This document shows positions 1 through 7,909 of a stretch of DNA of 64,000 nucleotides, piece by piece (positions within the stretch are counted from its first letter, which is position 1; each line of letters starts with the position of its first letter). Made by a program: the position numbers and the translations under genes. Under the pieces are notes generated by a model, which saw nothing but the letters and a program-made list of their open reading frames with translations, did not search any database and had not been told where the DNA came from. Origin of the DNA: Marinobacter litoralis (lineage in GTDB: Bacteria > Pseudomonadota > Gammaproteobacteria > Pseudomonadales > Oleiphilaceae); the NCBI RefSeq assembly GCF_016427555.1, contig NZ_JAELVS010000001.1, forward strand, positions 1,240,001 through 1,304,000, read 5' to 3'.

Positions 1-716
1 CCCAGTTGCTCCATACGGGCGGTCATGCTTTCCATGGCTGATGCCATTTGCGGCAGGGCGTCGGCTTGCGACTCCAGCGCTGTGAATGCTTGTTGGCGCT
101 GGTAGTCTGCGGACAGATGGTGCAAGCGCTGGCGCAGGGTGTTGTCCAGTTGGCGGGAAACCTGTAACCGTTCACGCCGGCTCAGGGTAGAGGCCAGTCC
201 CAGCATGGCGGAAGCTGCCACACCGGCAATGGAGGTGCCAAAGGCCAGGCTGAGCCCGGCAATGGGCGCGGCCAAGGCGCTGCGAATGGCGCTCAGCTCG
301 GTGCTGCCATCCAGGGCCGACGCGGCACCGCTCAACGTCACGATCATGCCGGCAAAGGTGCCCAGCAAACCGAGCATCACCAGCAGGCCAACCAGATAAG
401 GGGTAAATTGCGGGCTGGGCAGGGCCGCAAGATGACCGTCAATGCGCCGCTGCACCGCAAACTGTACTTGCTCCGGCAGGCCGGCTAGCCACCCCGACAG
501 TTGCTCGCGGTTTTCCGGAGTTGTCGTCAGTTTATCGGCCAGTTTTCGGGTGGTGCTGCGAAAGCCCATCAACTCTACAAAGCCCAGCGTATACACCACG
601 GCAATGATCATAGTGACAGACAGCGCCAACAGGTCGGAATAGATGAAACGCTGGCCAATCCAGCCGGTTACCGCCAAACCTGTAACAAACGCGAGAAAAA
701 AGAAAAGTCTGCTCAT
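1..716 (-). CDS. DUF802/MotA-TolQ-ExbB-like membrane protein, partial (C-terminus beyond the window)
   Basis: The reverse strand reads open from an ATG at 716 to the window edge (238 codons, no stop). The N-terminus has two hydrophobic segments (about residues 2-22 and 30-50). A second pair at about 110-130 and 160-180, with a glycine-rich stretch (GLLVMLGLLGTFAGM), resembles the TM region of MotA/TolQ/ExbB channel proteins. After that the chain turns into a long polar helix rich in Q, L and R. The ATG overlaps the stop of the upstream DUF3348 gene (ATGA), so the two are translationally coupled. Known neighbourhoods pair DUF3348 with DUF802 proteins, which supports the call. Function is not established; a proton-channel-like role is only inferred from the fold. 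Confidence 0.7.
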   Translation of the reverse strand, partial: MSRLFFFLAFVTGLAVTGWIGQRFIYSDLLALSVTMIIAVVYTLGFVELMGFRSTTRKLADKLTTTPENREQLSGWLAGLPEQVQFAVQRRIDGHLAALPSPQFTPYLVGLLVMLGLLGTFAGMIVTLSGAASALDGSTELSAIRSALAAPIAGLSLAFGTSIAGVAASAMLGLASTLSRRERLQVSRQLDNTLRQRLHHLSADYQRQQAFTALESQADALPQMASAMESMTARMEQL

Positions 717-1405
717 GGAGAGTGATTTACCTCGTTGTGGCAGGCCTCTAGCAGCCCCAACACCGGCTCCAGCCGAACATCCAGTTCAGCGAGTAAAAGA
801 TTCTGCGAGTCTTCGCAGTAACGGTGGAGCCAGTCATCCGGCGTGTGGCCGGTTTCAGGGGGTGAATCAGAGGAGGGTTGCAGGCTGTGGAATCGCTGTT
901 CCAGAACCTTGGAAATATGAGAAAAACACTGGCTGGTGTAGCTGGCCATGGTGTGGTCGAAAACCGAATCCAGTTCCGCCAGACGAGCAAGGTCCTGATT
1001 ATGATCTTTCATCGCCTTGCGCACTTTGTCCCGGAGTTGGCGGCTGGAGGCCGCCACCTTGCGCTGCAGCACCAGCCAGGCATTCAGGTAGGTTTCGGCT
1101 GTGACACTATCGCCGGCTTCGACTTCCTCACCGTAGCGTCCGATTTTGCGCCGCAATGCCCGCCGGATGTTGCTCAACTCTTTAGTCAGTTGCTCGAAAA
1201 CCGCCTCCTGATTCATGCCGGGCTGGCGGCTTCGAAACGCGGTCGCCGCATCCAATGACATGGTATCTCCAAGCCCGAATAAACGGCTTAGTCGCTCGGC
1301 GAAGCAGGGCAGGTTGTGAGGTTTTCGAGGTGCATCGCCGGTGGCCAGAAGCTGCAACAGCCGGGCATGAGCACTGCCGGATTGTACAGAGGCCATTGGA
1401 TCCAT
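713..1405 (-). CDS. DUF3348 domain-containing protein
   Basis: A 230-aa soluble, largely helical protein with no signal peptide. The central part (about residues 70-160) is rich in charged residues and predicted helix (for example the SNIRRALRRKIGRYGEE segment), typical of the DUF3348 family found next to DUF802 membrane proteins. Its stop codon overlaps the start of that membrane-protein gene by 4 bases, so the two form an operon. The start could also be M4. No enzymatic motif is visible and the family has no established function; an accessory or scaffold role for the membrane partner is inference. Confidence 0.7.
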   Translation of the reverse strand: MDPMASVQSGSAHARLLQLLATGDAPRKPHNLPCFAERLSRLFGLGDTMSLDAATAFRSRQPGMNQEAVFEQLTKELSNIRRALRRKIGRYGEEVEAGDSVTAETYLNAWLVLQRKVAASSRQLRDKVRKAMKDHNQDLARLAELDSVFDHTMASYTSQCFSHISKVLEQRFHSLQPSSDSPPETGHTPDDWLHRYCEDSQNLLLAELDVRLEPVLGLLEACHNEVNHSP

Positions 1406-1434
1406 AGGCGGCGCACCGGGTCAGGGTATTGGAA

Positions 1435-1470
1435 GAATAACGAACGAATATTTATTAAAGTTCGCTATTC
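1435..1470. promoter_or_regulatory. Inverted repeat with AT-rich centre upstream of the DUF3348 operon
   Basis: Arms GAATAACGAAC and GTTCGCTATTC pair at 10 of 11 positions around a 14-base AT-rich centre. It lies between the MFS stop and the DUF3348 start, about 30 bases upstream of the latter. It could be an operator overlapping the promoter, or an MFS terminator; the sequence alone does not decide. Confidence 0.4.
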
Positions 1471-1503
1471 TACTGCCTAACCGGGCCGAATCATAATGGT
1501 TAC

Positions 1504-2718
1504 CTAAACCGCCGCATCGGCTTGTGGTTCGGCTCTGGACTCCGGCGTCGACCGCCGCCACGCTATCAGGAAAATACATAACCCGGCCAGCGCCGTGGCA
1601 GCGCCGACGTATCCGGTGGATTGCCAGCCAAATCCTGCGGTGATAGCCAGCCCTCCCAGCCAAGGGCCCAGAGCATTGGCCAGATTAAAGGCAGCGTGAT
1701 GAGAGGCGGCCGCCAGTGTTTGAGCGCCAGCGGCCACATCCATCAGATGAGTCTGCAGTGCCGGCCCCAGCGCAACCATCAACGCAGTTAGGAAACAGGC
1801 GGTCAATAATGCGGGTAGGTAGCTCGTGGTTGATGGAAACACACTTAGGATAACGGCACTGAAAATCAGCACCACGCCTACGGCGCGAAATTGCAGGCGA
1901 TCAAACAGCCAGCCCCCGAGAAGATTGCCAACAAAACCGCCCAGCCCGAACACCACCAGGGCAACGGGAATCCAGCCTTCATCAACCCGTGTGACCTGCA
2001 GCAAGGTGGGAGCCAGGTAGCTGAACACGGTGAACATGCCAGCGAATCCGATGGAGCCAATGGCCAGTGCAAGCCAGATGTCTGGTTTGTTGAAGGCTCG
2101 AAGTTCGCTCAGAGCGCTGTGACGTTGCTCGCTCGGATCTCTCGGCAGCAATAAGGCGACCAGCACGACTGTTAACAGGGAAATGGCGCCAACGAAGCCG
2201 AACGCATAGCGCCAGTCCATGGATTGCCCCATCACCGTGGCCAGGGGGTTGCCGATCAGCAGTGCCAGGGTCAGCCCCATCATGATCTGGCTCACCGCCT
2301 TGGCCCGCTTGTGTACTGGTACCAGCGAGGCTGCCACCAGCGCAGCGACACCGAAGTAGGCGCCATGGGGCAGTCCGGCGATAAACCGGAAAACCAGCAG
2401 GGATTCGTAATTGCTGGCCAGTGCACTGGCCAGGTTGCCCAGCGCGTAGAAGGACATCAGTAGAATGAGCAGCTGCCGCCGGAACAGTTGCGCGCCGAGA
2501 ATGGCCAGAATGGGCGCACCGACCACTACGCTCAGCGCATAGGTGGAGATAAGGTGGCCTACCTGCGGCTCAGAAACGCCGAGATCCTGAGCGACATTGG
2601 GCATCAATCCCATAATGGCGAATTCACCGGTACCGATACCAAAGCCGCCCATCGCCAGCGCAAAGACGATCAGCCAGGTCGGAAGGCGGGACTCGGAATT
2701 GTGGTTGGCGGCGCTCAA
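1504..2718 (-). CDS. MFS transporter, DHA1 (AraJ/YdhP-like) drug or sugar efflux type
   Basis: A 12-TM major facilitator protein of about 404 residues. The N-terminal half carries GIGTGEFAIMGLMPNVAQDLGVS, typical of the DHA1 sugar-efflux/AraJ group, and the first cytoplasmic loop follows TM2. I prefer a TTG start at 2718: a strong ribosome site AAGGAG lies 6 bases upstream, while the upstream ATG at 2760 has none. The longer form would add a 14-residue tail unlike this family. It follows the lipase-chaperone-like gene on the same strand and may share its transcript. Substrate unknown; in this family export of small metabolites or drugs is usual. Confidence 0.8.
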   Translation of the reverse strand: MSAANHNSESRLPTWLIVFALAMGGFGIGTGEFAIMGLMPNVAQDLGVSEPQVGHLISTYALSVVVGAPILAILGAQLFRRQLLILLMSFYALGNLASALASNYESLLVFRFIAGLPHGAYFGVAALVAASLVPVHKRAKAVSQIMMGLTLALLIGNPLATVMGQSMDWRYAFGFVGAISLLTVVLVALLLPRDPSEQRHSALSELRAFNKPDIWLALAIGSIGFAGMFTVFSYLAPTLLQVTRVDEGWIPVALVVFGLGGFVGNLLGGWLFDRLQFRAVGVVLIFSAVILSVFPSTTSYLPALLTACFLTALMVALGPALQTHLMDVAAGAQTLAAASHHAAFNLANALGPWLGGLAITAGFGWQSTGYVGAATALAGLCIFLIAWRRSTPESRAEPQADAAV

Positions 2719-2817
2719 TCTGATCTCCTTGATCCAATCAGGGAAGAGAAAGCCCGCCATTGTCAGGGTTGGGTGCTCTAACGGCTATAAGCGATTATGA
2801 GGATGGATATTAGCTTG

Positions 2818-3840
2818 CTAATTCAAGCCGTAGCGACGTTCACGTTCAAACCGGAAAAATCCCTCTTCTTCCTCCCGCTCGATGGTCGGGGCAGAAAACC
2901 CGAAATGCTCCTGGCGAAGATCCGTTAACGCGGCCTCCAGTTGGTCGCCGTTCAGGCGGTTCTGCAAGGCGCGTCTTTCGGCCATGTAAGCTTTGCCTTT
3001 CTGCCATTTTTCCTCCCGGCGCTGGTCTTCCTCGGCCAACTGGCGAACGGCTTCTTCGGAGTAGCCTATCTGGCGGCGCAGATCGTTGATAGTTTGCTGG
3101 CGCTTGTCTGCAGGCAGGCTGGCAAGCTGCTGTTGCACGCTGTCCATGGCAAACAGGGCATGGCCGGTCGCACCGGAACCCGCCAGTTGCCGGGCCAGAT
3201 CGGCACCATAGAGTTCGTCTGCGGTGGTCTTTAGCTGGTGAGCCAGTTCGGGCAGTGGCATCTGGTTGGCCTGGTCCAGCCGCGCCAGAGTCTGCTGGAA
3301 CTGGTCCGATTTGGCTTCCACCGGGTTCTGCTCCTCAGCCCAGATCTGGCTTGCCAGGGGGCCGAAAATCGCTTCCCGTTGCTGCCAGAGTTCGGCGTAG
3401 CGTTCCATGTCCGGCAACCCCTGTAAACGAAGCTCGTGATTGTCGAGCCACCGGTTGTACAGGTCCAGCTTGGCCATTAACGCGAAAATGCTGTCGGCCA
3501 GTTCTGGAAAGGCCGTGGTGATGGCGGACTGGAAAAGTTCGTTACCGGAATCCGGGTAACGCGCCAACAGGTTTCGGCGTTCGTTATACAGACGTGCCTG
3601 GGTGGCCGGCTCGGTGATGGTGTCGCCATAAAGCTCCAGGTATTTAACGGCTAGTTCGACAACGCGTTGGTCACCGCTTTGGGTTGGCTCGGCGGTGGGC
3701 GTCGCGGCTGCATGTGAAGGCGCGGAGCTGTCGTGTACCTGACTGGCCGTTGTCTTTGATGACTCGGGCCAGTAATGAACACCGCCGGCAACCAGTAAGG
3801 CCATGGCACCGAGCGCCAATAAGGAGTTGAGTGGTTTCAT
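2818..3840 (-). CDS. Lipase secretion chaperone-like protein (Lif/LimA family, divergent)
   Basis: A 340-aa protein with one N-terminal hydrophobic anchor (about residues 6-23), a low-complexity Ser/Thr/Ala/Pro linker to about residue 55, and a long all-helical, Q/L/E-rich body. This is the architecture of membrane-anchored lipase foldases. The C-terminal segment (LRQEHFG, then an acidic stretch and a YGLN end) also resembles that family. The classical N-terminal motif of lipase chaperones (R-x-x-FDYxLSALGE) is not visible, so it is divergent. It lies 69 bases downstream of an SGNH hydrolase gene, which suggests that hydrolase is its client. Classic foldases serve alpha/beta-hydrolase lipases, so the pairing is unusual if correct. 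Confidence 0.55.
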   Translation of the reverse strand: MKPLNSLLALGAMALLVAGGVHYWPESSKTTASQVHDSSAPSHAAATPTAEPTQSGDQRVVELAVKYLELYGDTITEPATQARLYNERRNLLARYPDSGNELFQSAITTAFPELADSIFALMAKLDLYNRWLDNHELRLQGLPDMERYAELWQQREAIFGPLASQIWAEEQNPVEAKSDQFQQTLARLDQANQMPLPELAHQLKTTADELYGADLARQLAGSGATGHALFAMDSVQQQLASLPADKRQQTINDLRRQIGYSEEAVRQLAEEDQRREEKWQKGKAYMAERRALQNRLNGDQLEAALTDLRQEHFGFSAPTIEREEEEGFFRFERERRYGLN

Positions 3841-3909
3841 TGCAGCGGTCCTGCCAGTGGTCTTGCAGAATGTGGTCCCGGCCGTTTTCCGGCCGGGACA
3901 CTAGGGCGC

Positions 3910-4683
3910 TCAGAGAAGCGGTTGCAGTTTCGGCCAGATCAGATCAGCGATCTTTTTCGAACCGCTATCCGCCGGGTGGATACCATCAAAGATGATGTCG
4001 CGGTCGTTGATTACCCAGCGCGGATCCACAAATGTGCAGTCCAGTACCGAGTTCTCGCAGGCCCGGGCCAGTGTGGCATTGCCGTAGTCCACCGCCTCTT
4101 TCATGTCGTCCAGCCGGAACAGGCCGTTCTTGGTGTAGTAGTAGCCGGTCAGAATGCCGTTCTGAACGCCGGCTTCCGCCATCTCGTTCAGGAAATCGAC
4201 GCCTTCCACATAGATATCATCGATGAAATCACGGCATTGCTGGCTCAGGCGCCCGAAGCGCCACCAGGGTGTCTTGCAGTTGTTGGAGTTGAAGGCAATC
4301 GCAGGAATCAGAATGTCATTCCCGCCGGCATCACCCACAATGGTTTTGATATCCGGGTTATCGGTAACTGCTTCCCGGAACTGATTGGGAATGGACGGGG
4401 CAATCAGCTCTCCGGACAGCTCTGCACCGGAGACCGTGTAGCGCCGGAAGGTTTCGCCGGCTTTGGCCTCCAGCTGATTCTGGATTTCACCGGAGAGGGC
4501 AAAGATGGAATCACCAACGAAAACCACCTGGTCGTTGTCGGCGTCGGTGACCTTGTCGTTACTGAGCAGATAGCCGAGTTCACTGCAACCGGTAAACAGC
4601 AGGGCCGCGCCAAGTGCCATGGCTGGCTTGAGGGTTTTGCCCAGGAAATCGGGCAGGAACGAACGGTGTTCATTAATTGTCAT
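3910..4683 (-). CDS. SGNH/GDSL-family hydrolase, exported lipoprotein-like esterase or lipase
   Basis: A 257-aa protein. A hydrophobic stretch at about residues 20-31 ends in a lipobox (LLFTGC), so it is probably exported and perhaps lipidated. SGNH blocks are present in order: VFVGDSIF (nucleophile Ser, block I), a Gly in block II, GDAGGND (Asn, block III), and FDGIHPAD near the C-terminus (catalytic Asp/His, block V). It probably cleaves an ester or acyl group outside the cytoplasm. It is the first gene of a minus-strand unit with the lipase-chaperone-like gene and possibly the MFS gene. A TetR-like palindrome lies just upstream. Confidence 0.75.
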   Translation of the reverse strand: MTINEHRSFLPDFLGKTLKPAMALGAALLFTGCSELGYLLSNDKVTDADNDQVVFVGDSIFALSGEIQNQLEAKAGETFRRYTVSGAELSGELIAPSIPNQFREAVTDNPDIKTIVGDAGGNDILIPAIAFNSNNCKTPWWRFGRLSQQCRDFIDDIYVEGVDFLNEMAEAGVQNGILTGYYYTKNGLFRLDDMKEAVDYGNATLARACENSVLDCTFVDPRWVINDRDIIFDGIHPADSGSKKIADLIWPKLQPLL

Positions 4684-4706
4684 TGTTTGAACTCCTTGTG
4701 TAAGGG

Positions 4707-4723
4707 ATAGACGGTCCGTCTAT
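4707..4723. promoter_or_regulatory. TetR-type operator candidate upstream of the SGNH hydrolase
   Basis: Perfect palindrome ATAGACGG-T-CCGTCTAT, 24 bases upstream of the hydrolase start. AGAC...GTCT arms with TA edges are typical of TetR-family operators. No TetR gene is in the window, so the regulator would be encoded elsewhere. Confidence 0.55.
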
Positions 4724-4835
4724 GGGTACTGCCCTTTCAATATCGTCCATGGGGGCTGGTTTGCAGAATGGGAGAAGAGGCTTCGGAGTTGTCAGATCCG
4801 GCCATCAGTCGGTCATTGTGAACCACCTCTCAGTT

Positions 4836-4851
4836 CTTGACCTGTCTCAAG
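4836..4851. promoter_or_regulatory. Palindrome CTTGA-N6-TCAAG upstream of cbpA
   Basis: Perfect 5-base arms separated by 6 bases, about 90 bases upstream of cbpA. It may be an operator; the TTGACC inside could also act as a -35 box, but no convincing -10 follows at 16-18 bases. I saw no clear heat-shock (sigma-32) promoter. Confidence 0.3.
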
Positions 4852-4938
4852 TGGCGGTCAGCACTGGCTTGTATTTTTTCCTTCAGCGTCAATTATAGGT
4901 AGTCAGAGAAACCTCTTTGGTCAGATGCGAGGAGCGCC

Positions 4939-5898
4939 ATGGATTTCAAAGACTATTACGCCGTCCTCGGTGTGAGTGAGTCTGCCACGCCCGAGGAGAT
5001 CAAGAAGGCCTACCGTAAGCTGGCGCGGAAGCACCACCCGGATGTCAGCAAAGAGGCCGACGCGAGCGACCGTTTTAAAGATGTGGGCGAAGCGTATGAA
5101 GTGTTGAAAGACCCTGAAAAACGGGCCGAGTACGATCAGTTGCGCAAGTACGGTGCCCGCGCCGATGGCTCATTCCAGCCGCCACCGGGCTGGCAGAGTG
5201 CCTCGGGCTTTGGCGGTGGAGGATACACCGAGGCCGACGCTCGCCAGTTCAGTGATTTTTTTGAGGAAATCTTCGGCGGTGGCCGGCGTGGAGGCTTCGG
5301 GGGTGGCGGTTTTCACCAGAGCATGAGAATGCGGGGCGAGGATGTGCATGCCCGGCTGGCCCTGTTTCTGGAAGAAGCTTTGACTGGCTGTGATAAGCAA
5401 GTGTCGTTCACGGTGCGCGAGGTAGATGATCACGGCCGCCTGGTAACTCGCCCTAAAACACTGAAAGTGAAAATTCCAGCCGGCATGCGCGATGGCCAGC
5501 ACTTACGGCTTAAAGGGCAAGGTGCGCCGGGAATAGGCGGTGGTGCGCCCGGGGACCTGTTTCTCGAGGTAGAGCTGGCACCGCATCCGCACTTCACCGT
5601 TGAAGGTGGCGACGTGTTGGTAACATTGCCCATCGCCCCCTGGGAGGCCGCTCTGGGGGCAACCGTCACCGTGCCTACCGTCAGCGGGAAGGTGAACGTA
5701 AAAGTTCCCAAAGGCTCCACCAGTGGCCGCAAGCTGCGGTTGAAAGGCAAGGGTTTTCCCGGCAAGCACCCGGGGGACCAGATCGTGATTCTGCAGGTTG
5801 CCATGCCGGAACAGCATTCCGCTGAGGCGAATGAGCTCTATGAGAAGCTGGCCGAGCTAGAAAAGAACTTCAATCCACGTAGCAAACTGCATCTGTAG
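4939..5898 (+). CDS. cbpA: DnaJ-class co-chaperone CbpA
   Basis: A 319-aa DnaJ homologue of the CbpA type. It has an N-terminal J domain with HPD at residues 33-35, a Gly/Phe-rich linker (about 75-125), then two C-terminal beta-sandwich substrate-binding domains. The cysteine-rich zinc domain of DnaJ is absent. It stimulates DnaK ATPase through the HPD loop; the E. coli protein also binds curved DNA. It is followed after 14 bases by its dedicated inhibitor CbpM, the normal arrangement. The start is supported by a GAGG-like site (CGAGGAGCGCC) just upstream. Confidence 0.93.
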   Translation: MDFKDYYAVLGVSESATPEEIKKAYRKLARKHHPDVSKEADASDRFKDVGEAYEVLKDPEKRAEYDQLRKYGARADGSFQPPPGWQSASGFGGGGYTEADARQFSDFFEEIFGGGRRGGFGGGGFHQSMRMRGEDVHARLALFLEEALTGCDKQVSFTVREVDDHGRLVTRPKTLKVKIPAGMRDGQHLRLKGQGAPGIGGGAPGDLFLEVELAPHPHFTVEGGDVLVTLPIAPWEAALGATVTVPTVSGKVNVKVPKGSTSGRKLRLKGKGFPGKHPGDQIVILQVAMPEQHSAEANELYEKLAELEKNFNPRSKLHL

Positions 5899-5912
5899 GC
5901 GGGGGCAAGGAT

Positions 5913-6257
5913 ATGACCAACAAAACCCAGATCCTGACCGTGGAAATCATCGACAACGGAGGCCGCACCTTTACCCTCAAAGAAGTGTGCGAGCGGGGCA
6001 ATTGCCATGCTGAGTTTGTCATCAAGCTGGTGACCTACGGCATTTTAGTGCCGGTTGAGGATGTTCCGGAGGCTCGCGAGTGGCAGTTTGATGCGGACGC
6101 GCTTAATCGCCTTCAGAAAGCGCTGCGCCTGCAGCGAGACTTGAAACTCAACCTGCCGGGGTTGGCGGTTTCCCTAGACCTGCTCGATGAGCTTCACGAA
6201 ATGCGGCGGGAAGTGGCCCGGTTAAATCAAAGAGTTCACCAGCTGATGGGTGATTAA
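5913..6257 (+). CDS. cbpM: Chaperone modulator CbpM
   Basis: A 114-aa protein in the same operon as cbpA. Residues 18-75 form the MerR-like helical fold of CbpM (an LKEVCERGNCHAEFVIKLVTYGIL segment followed by WQFDADAL), and the C-terminus is a coiled helix (LLDELHEMRREVARLNQRV). CbpM binds the J domain of CbpA and blocks its action with DnaK. Length and context match the family. Confidence 0.88.
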   Translation: MTNKTQILTVEIIDNGGRTFTLKEVCERGNCHAEFVIKLVTYGILVPVEDVPEAREWQFDADALNRLQKALRLQRDLKLNLPGLAVSLDLLDELHEMRREVARLNQRVHQLMGD

Positions 6258-6262
6258 GCCCG

Positions 6263-6287
6263 GGGGTAGGTTGTCTTCTACCCCTTT
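6263..6287 (+). terminator. Rho-independent terminator after cbpM
   Basis: GGGGTAG and CTACCCC form a 7-bp stem with an 8-base loop, followed by TTTCCTC. It lies 5 bases after the cbpM stop. Confidence 0.6.
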
Positions 6288-6331
6288 CCTCACAAAACCT
6301 TCATGTGAAATTTCTGGACAATTGCCAATTT

Positions 6332-6347
6332 TGGGATTAATTTCCCA
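6332..6347. promoter_or_regulatory. Operator candidate copy 1, TGGGA-N6-TCCCA
   Basis: TGGGATTAATTTCCCA, one of three sites with identical arms and identical 6-base spacing in the DUF5666/DUF6502 locus. It lies 78 bases upstream of the first DUF5666 lipoprotein start and 27 bases from copy 2. Confidence 0.6.
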
Positions 6348-6358
6348 TTTATGTTTTT

Positions 6359-6374
6359 TGGGAAAATAATCCCA
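6359..6374. promoter_or_regulatory. Operator candidate copy 2, TGGGA-N6-TCCCA
   Basis: TGGGAAAATAATCCCA, 27 bases (start to start) from copy 1, with an AT-rich centre. Both copies sit in the likely promoter region of the first DUF5666 gene. Confidence 0.6.
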
Positions 6375-6409
6375 ATAATTGAATTGGCCCGAACATGAGA
6401 GGAATTGAG

Positions 6410-7831
6410 ATGAAGCGTAATGGTCTTTCCGTAGCAGTGAAGATGGTCATGATGGGTACGGTCGCAGGCTCGCTGATCGCGTGTGGCGGCTCGGGTTCCG
6501 GCAGTGGTTCGTCAGCAAGCTCAGGGAACGATGGTCGTAGCGTGGGGGCCGTTACCGGGTTCGGCAGTGTTTACGTCAACGGTACGCGCTTCAAAACCGA
6601 TGGCACAGTAACCAGCAACGATGGTCTCGAGCGCGAAGACCAGCTCCAGAAAGGTATGGTGGTCAAGGTTAGTGGCAGCTGGAATGGCCAAGGTGAAGGT
6701 CAGGCCCGCGAGGTTTCCTACGACGACACCCTCCGCGGCCCGCTCACCGAGGCAACCTGGAGCAGCACCGATAAAACAGGCAGCCTGACTCTGCTGGGCC
6801 AGACGGTCGAGCTTGATGCTAAAACGGTATTTCGCGGCGCAACCGCAGCAGAGCTGGCCGGTAATCCAACGAACTATCGCGTGCGAGTGAGTGGCTGGCG
6901 TACCGCTGACGGGCAGTTCCGTGCCAGCTATGTGGGTGCGAAAGTCATCGGGTTGGAATTTGATGGTACGAACGAAGCCGAGCTTGAAGGTATCGTGGCT
7001 GACCTGGATGCCACCGCCCGCACGTTCACCATTGCCGGGTACAACGTGAACTACGAGTTGGCCAGCGGTGATGACGACTTTGATCTGGCCGATCTCGAAA
7101 ACGGCATGACGGTGGAAATCGAAGGTTACTTGAACGGCGACCTGCTCATGGCGAAGGAAATCGAACAAGAAGACGATCTTTTCGAGGATGACGACGACGT
7201 AGAAATCTCCGGTGATATCTTCGCGTTCGATGAATCGGCAGGCACCTTTATGCTCAACGGCGTTCAGGTGCAGCTCTCTGATGATACTGAATTCGACGAC
7301 ATGGACAGCAGCACCCTTCAGGACGGTACCTATGTGAAGGTAGAAGGCGAGTTCCGTAACGGCGTTCTGATTGCTGAGGAGATCGAAGGTCAGGAAGGCG
7401 ATGCCGAACTGAGCGGCAAGATCCAGGAGTTTGATCGTGAGAACGAAATCCTGACCGTAAGCGGTGTCAAAGTCTGGCTGACGGACACCACGCTCATCGA
7501 GACGGAATCAGACGAGCGCAGAAGCCGAGAAGACGATCTGAACGCTCTTCAGGTAGGCGATTATGTGGAAGTAGAAGGGCGCCAGCGTGATACCGATGGC
7601 GGTTATCTGGAAGCTTTCGCCATCGAGCGTGAAGACGCCGAAGGCGAAACCGTTGCAGAAATCGAAGGTCGTGTTGATGCGATGGGCGAAACCTCTCTGA
7701 CCATCATGAACCTCGAGATTCGGTTCGGAGCCTATAGTGCGGCTGGTGTAAGCGTGGGTGACGAGGTGGAAGTTGAATACACCCAAAACACTGGCGGTGA
7801 ATTCGTACTGGCCAGCGATGTGAGCAATTAA
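6410..7831 (+). CDS. DUF5666 repeat lipoprotein (copy 1)
   Basis: A 473-aa predicted lipoprotein: signal peptide with lipobox LIAC (Cys25), then a Gly/Ser linker and about five to six tandem beta-rich DUF5666 modules. Each has the pattern V.G.....G...A.EIE, spaced about 65-75 residues and strongly acidic. I start at 6410, where a GAGG site lies 7 bases upstream, rather than at the ATG at 6395. It is a close paralogue of the lipoprotein starting at 8811; both begin with the same block (GxVSGFGSVxVNG). Function unknown; an envelope or surface role is inferred from the signal. Two TGGGA-N6-TCCCA sites precede it and a terminator follows. Confidence 0.8.
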   Translation: MKRNGLSVAVKMVMMGTVAGSLIACGGSGSGSGSSASSGNDGRSVGAVTGFGSVYVNGTRFKTDGTVTSNDGLEREDQLQKGMVVKVSGSWNGQGEGQAREVSYDDTLRGPLTEATWSSTDKTGSLTLLGQTVELDAKTVFRGATAAELAGNPTNYRVRVSGWRTADGQFRASYVGAKVIGLEFDGTNEAELEGIVADLDATARTFTIAGYNVNYELASGDDDFDLADLENGMTVEIEGYLNGDLLMAKEIEQEDDLFEDDDDVEISGDIFAFDESAGTFMLNGVQVQLSDDTEFDDMDSSTLQDGTYVKVEGEFRNGVLIAEEIEGQEGDAELSGKIQEFDRENEILTVSGVKVWLTDTTLIETESDERRSREDDLNALQVGDYVEVEGRQRDTDGGYLEAFAIEREDAEGETVAEIEGRVDAMGETSLTIMNLEIRFGAYSAAGVSVGDEVEVEYTQNTGGEFVLASDVSN

Positions 7832-7843
7832 TCTCTCGAGTTG

Positions 7844-7872
7844 AGAAAGGGCTGCCATAAGGCGGCCCTTTC
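7844..7872 (+). terminator. Rho-independent terminator between the DUF5666 gene and DUF6502
   Basis: A strong hairpin (AGAAAGGGCTGCC paired with GGCGGCCCTTTCT, one G-U pair) with a 3-4 base loop. It starts 12 bases after the stop of the first DUF5666 gene and separates it from the DUF6502 operon. Confidence 0.75.
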
Positions 7873-7890
7873 TGGCTTTCAGGCTAGCTA

Positions 7891-7906
7891 TGGGAATACA
7901 ATCCCA
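7891..7906. promoter_or_regulatory. Operator candidate copy 3, TGGGA-N6-TCCCA
   Basis: TGGGAATACAATCCCA ends 3 bases before the proposed ATG of the DUF6502 gene, over its translation start region. It is identical in arms and spacing to the two sites upstream of the first DUF5666 gene. The position suits autorepression. Confidence 0.6.
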
Positions 7907-7909
7907 AAC

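Noticed and set aside
4740..4938. Heat-shock (sigma-32) promoter for cbpA
   Set aside because: The CTTGA-N6-TCAAG palindrome contains a -35-like CTTGAC, but no CCCCAT-type -10 occurs at the right distance.
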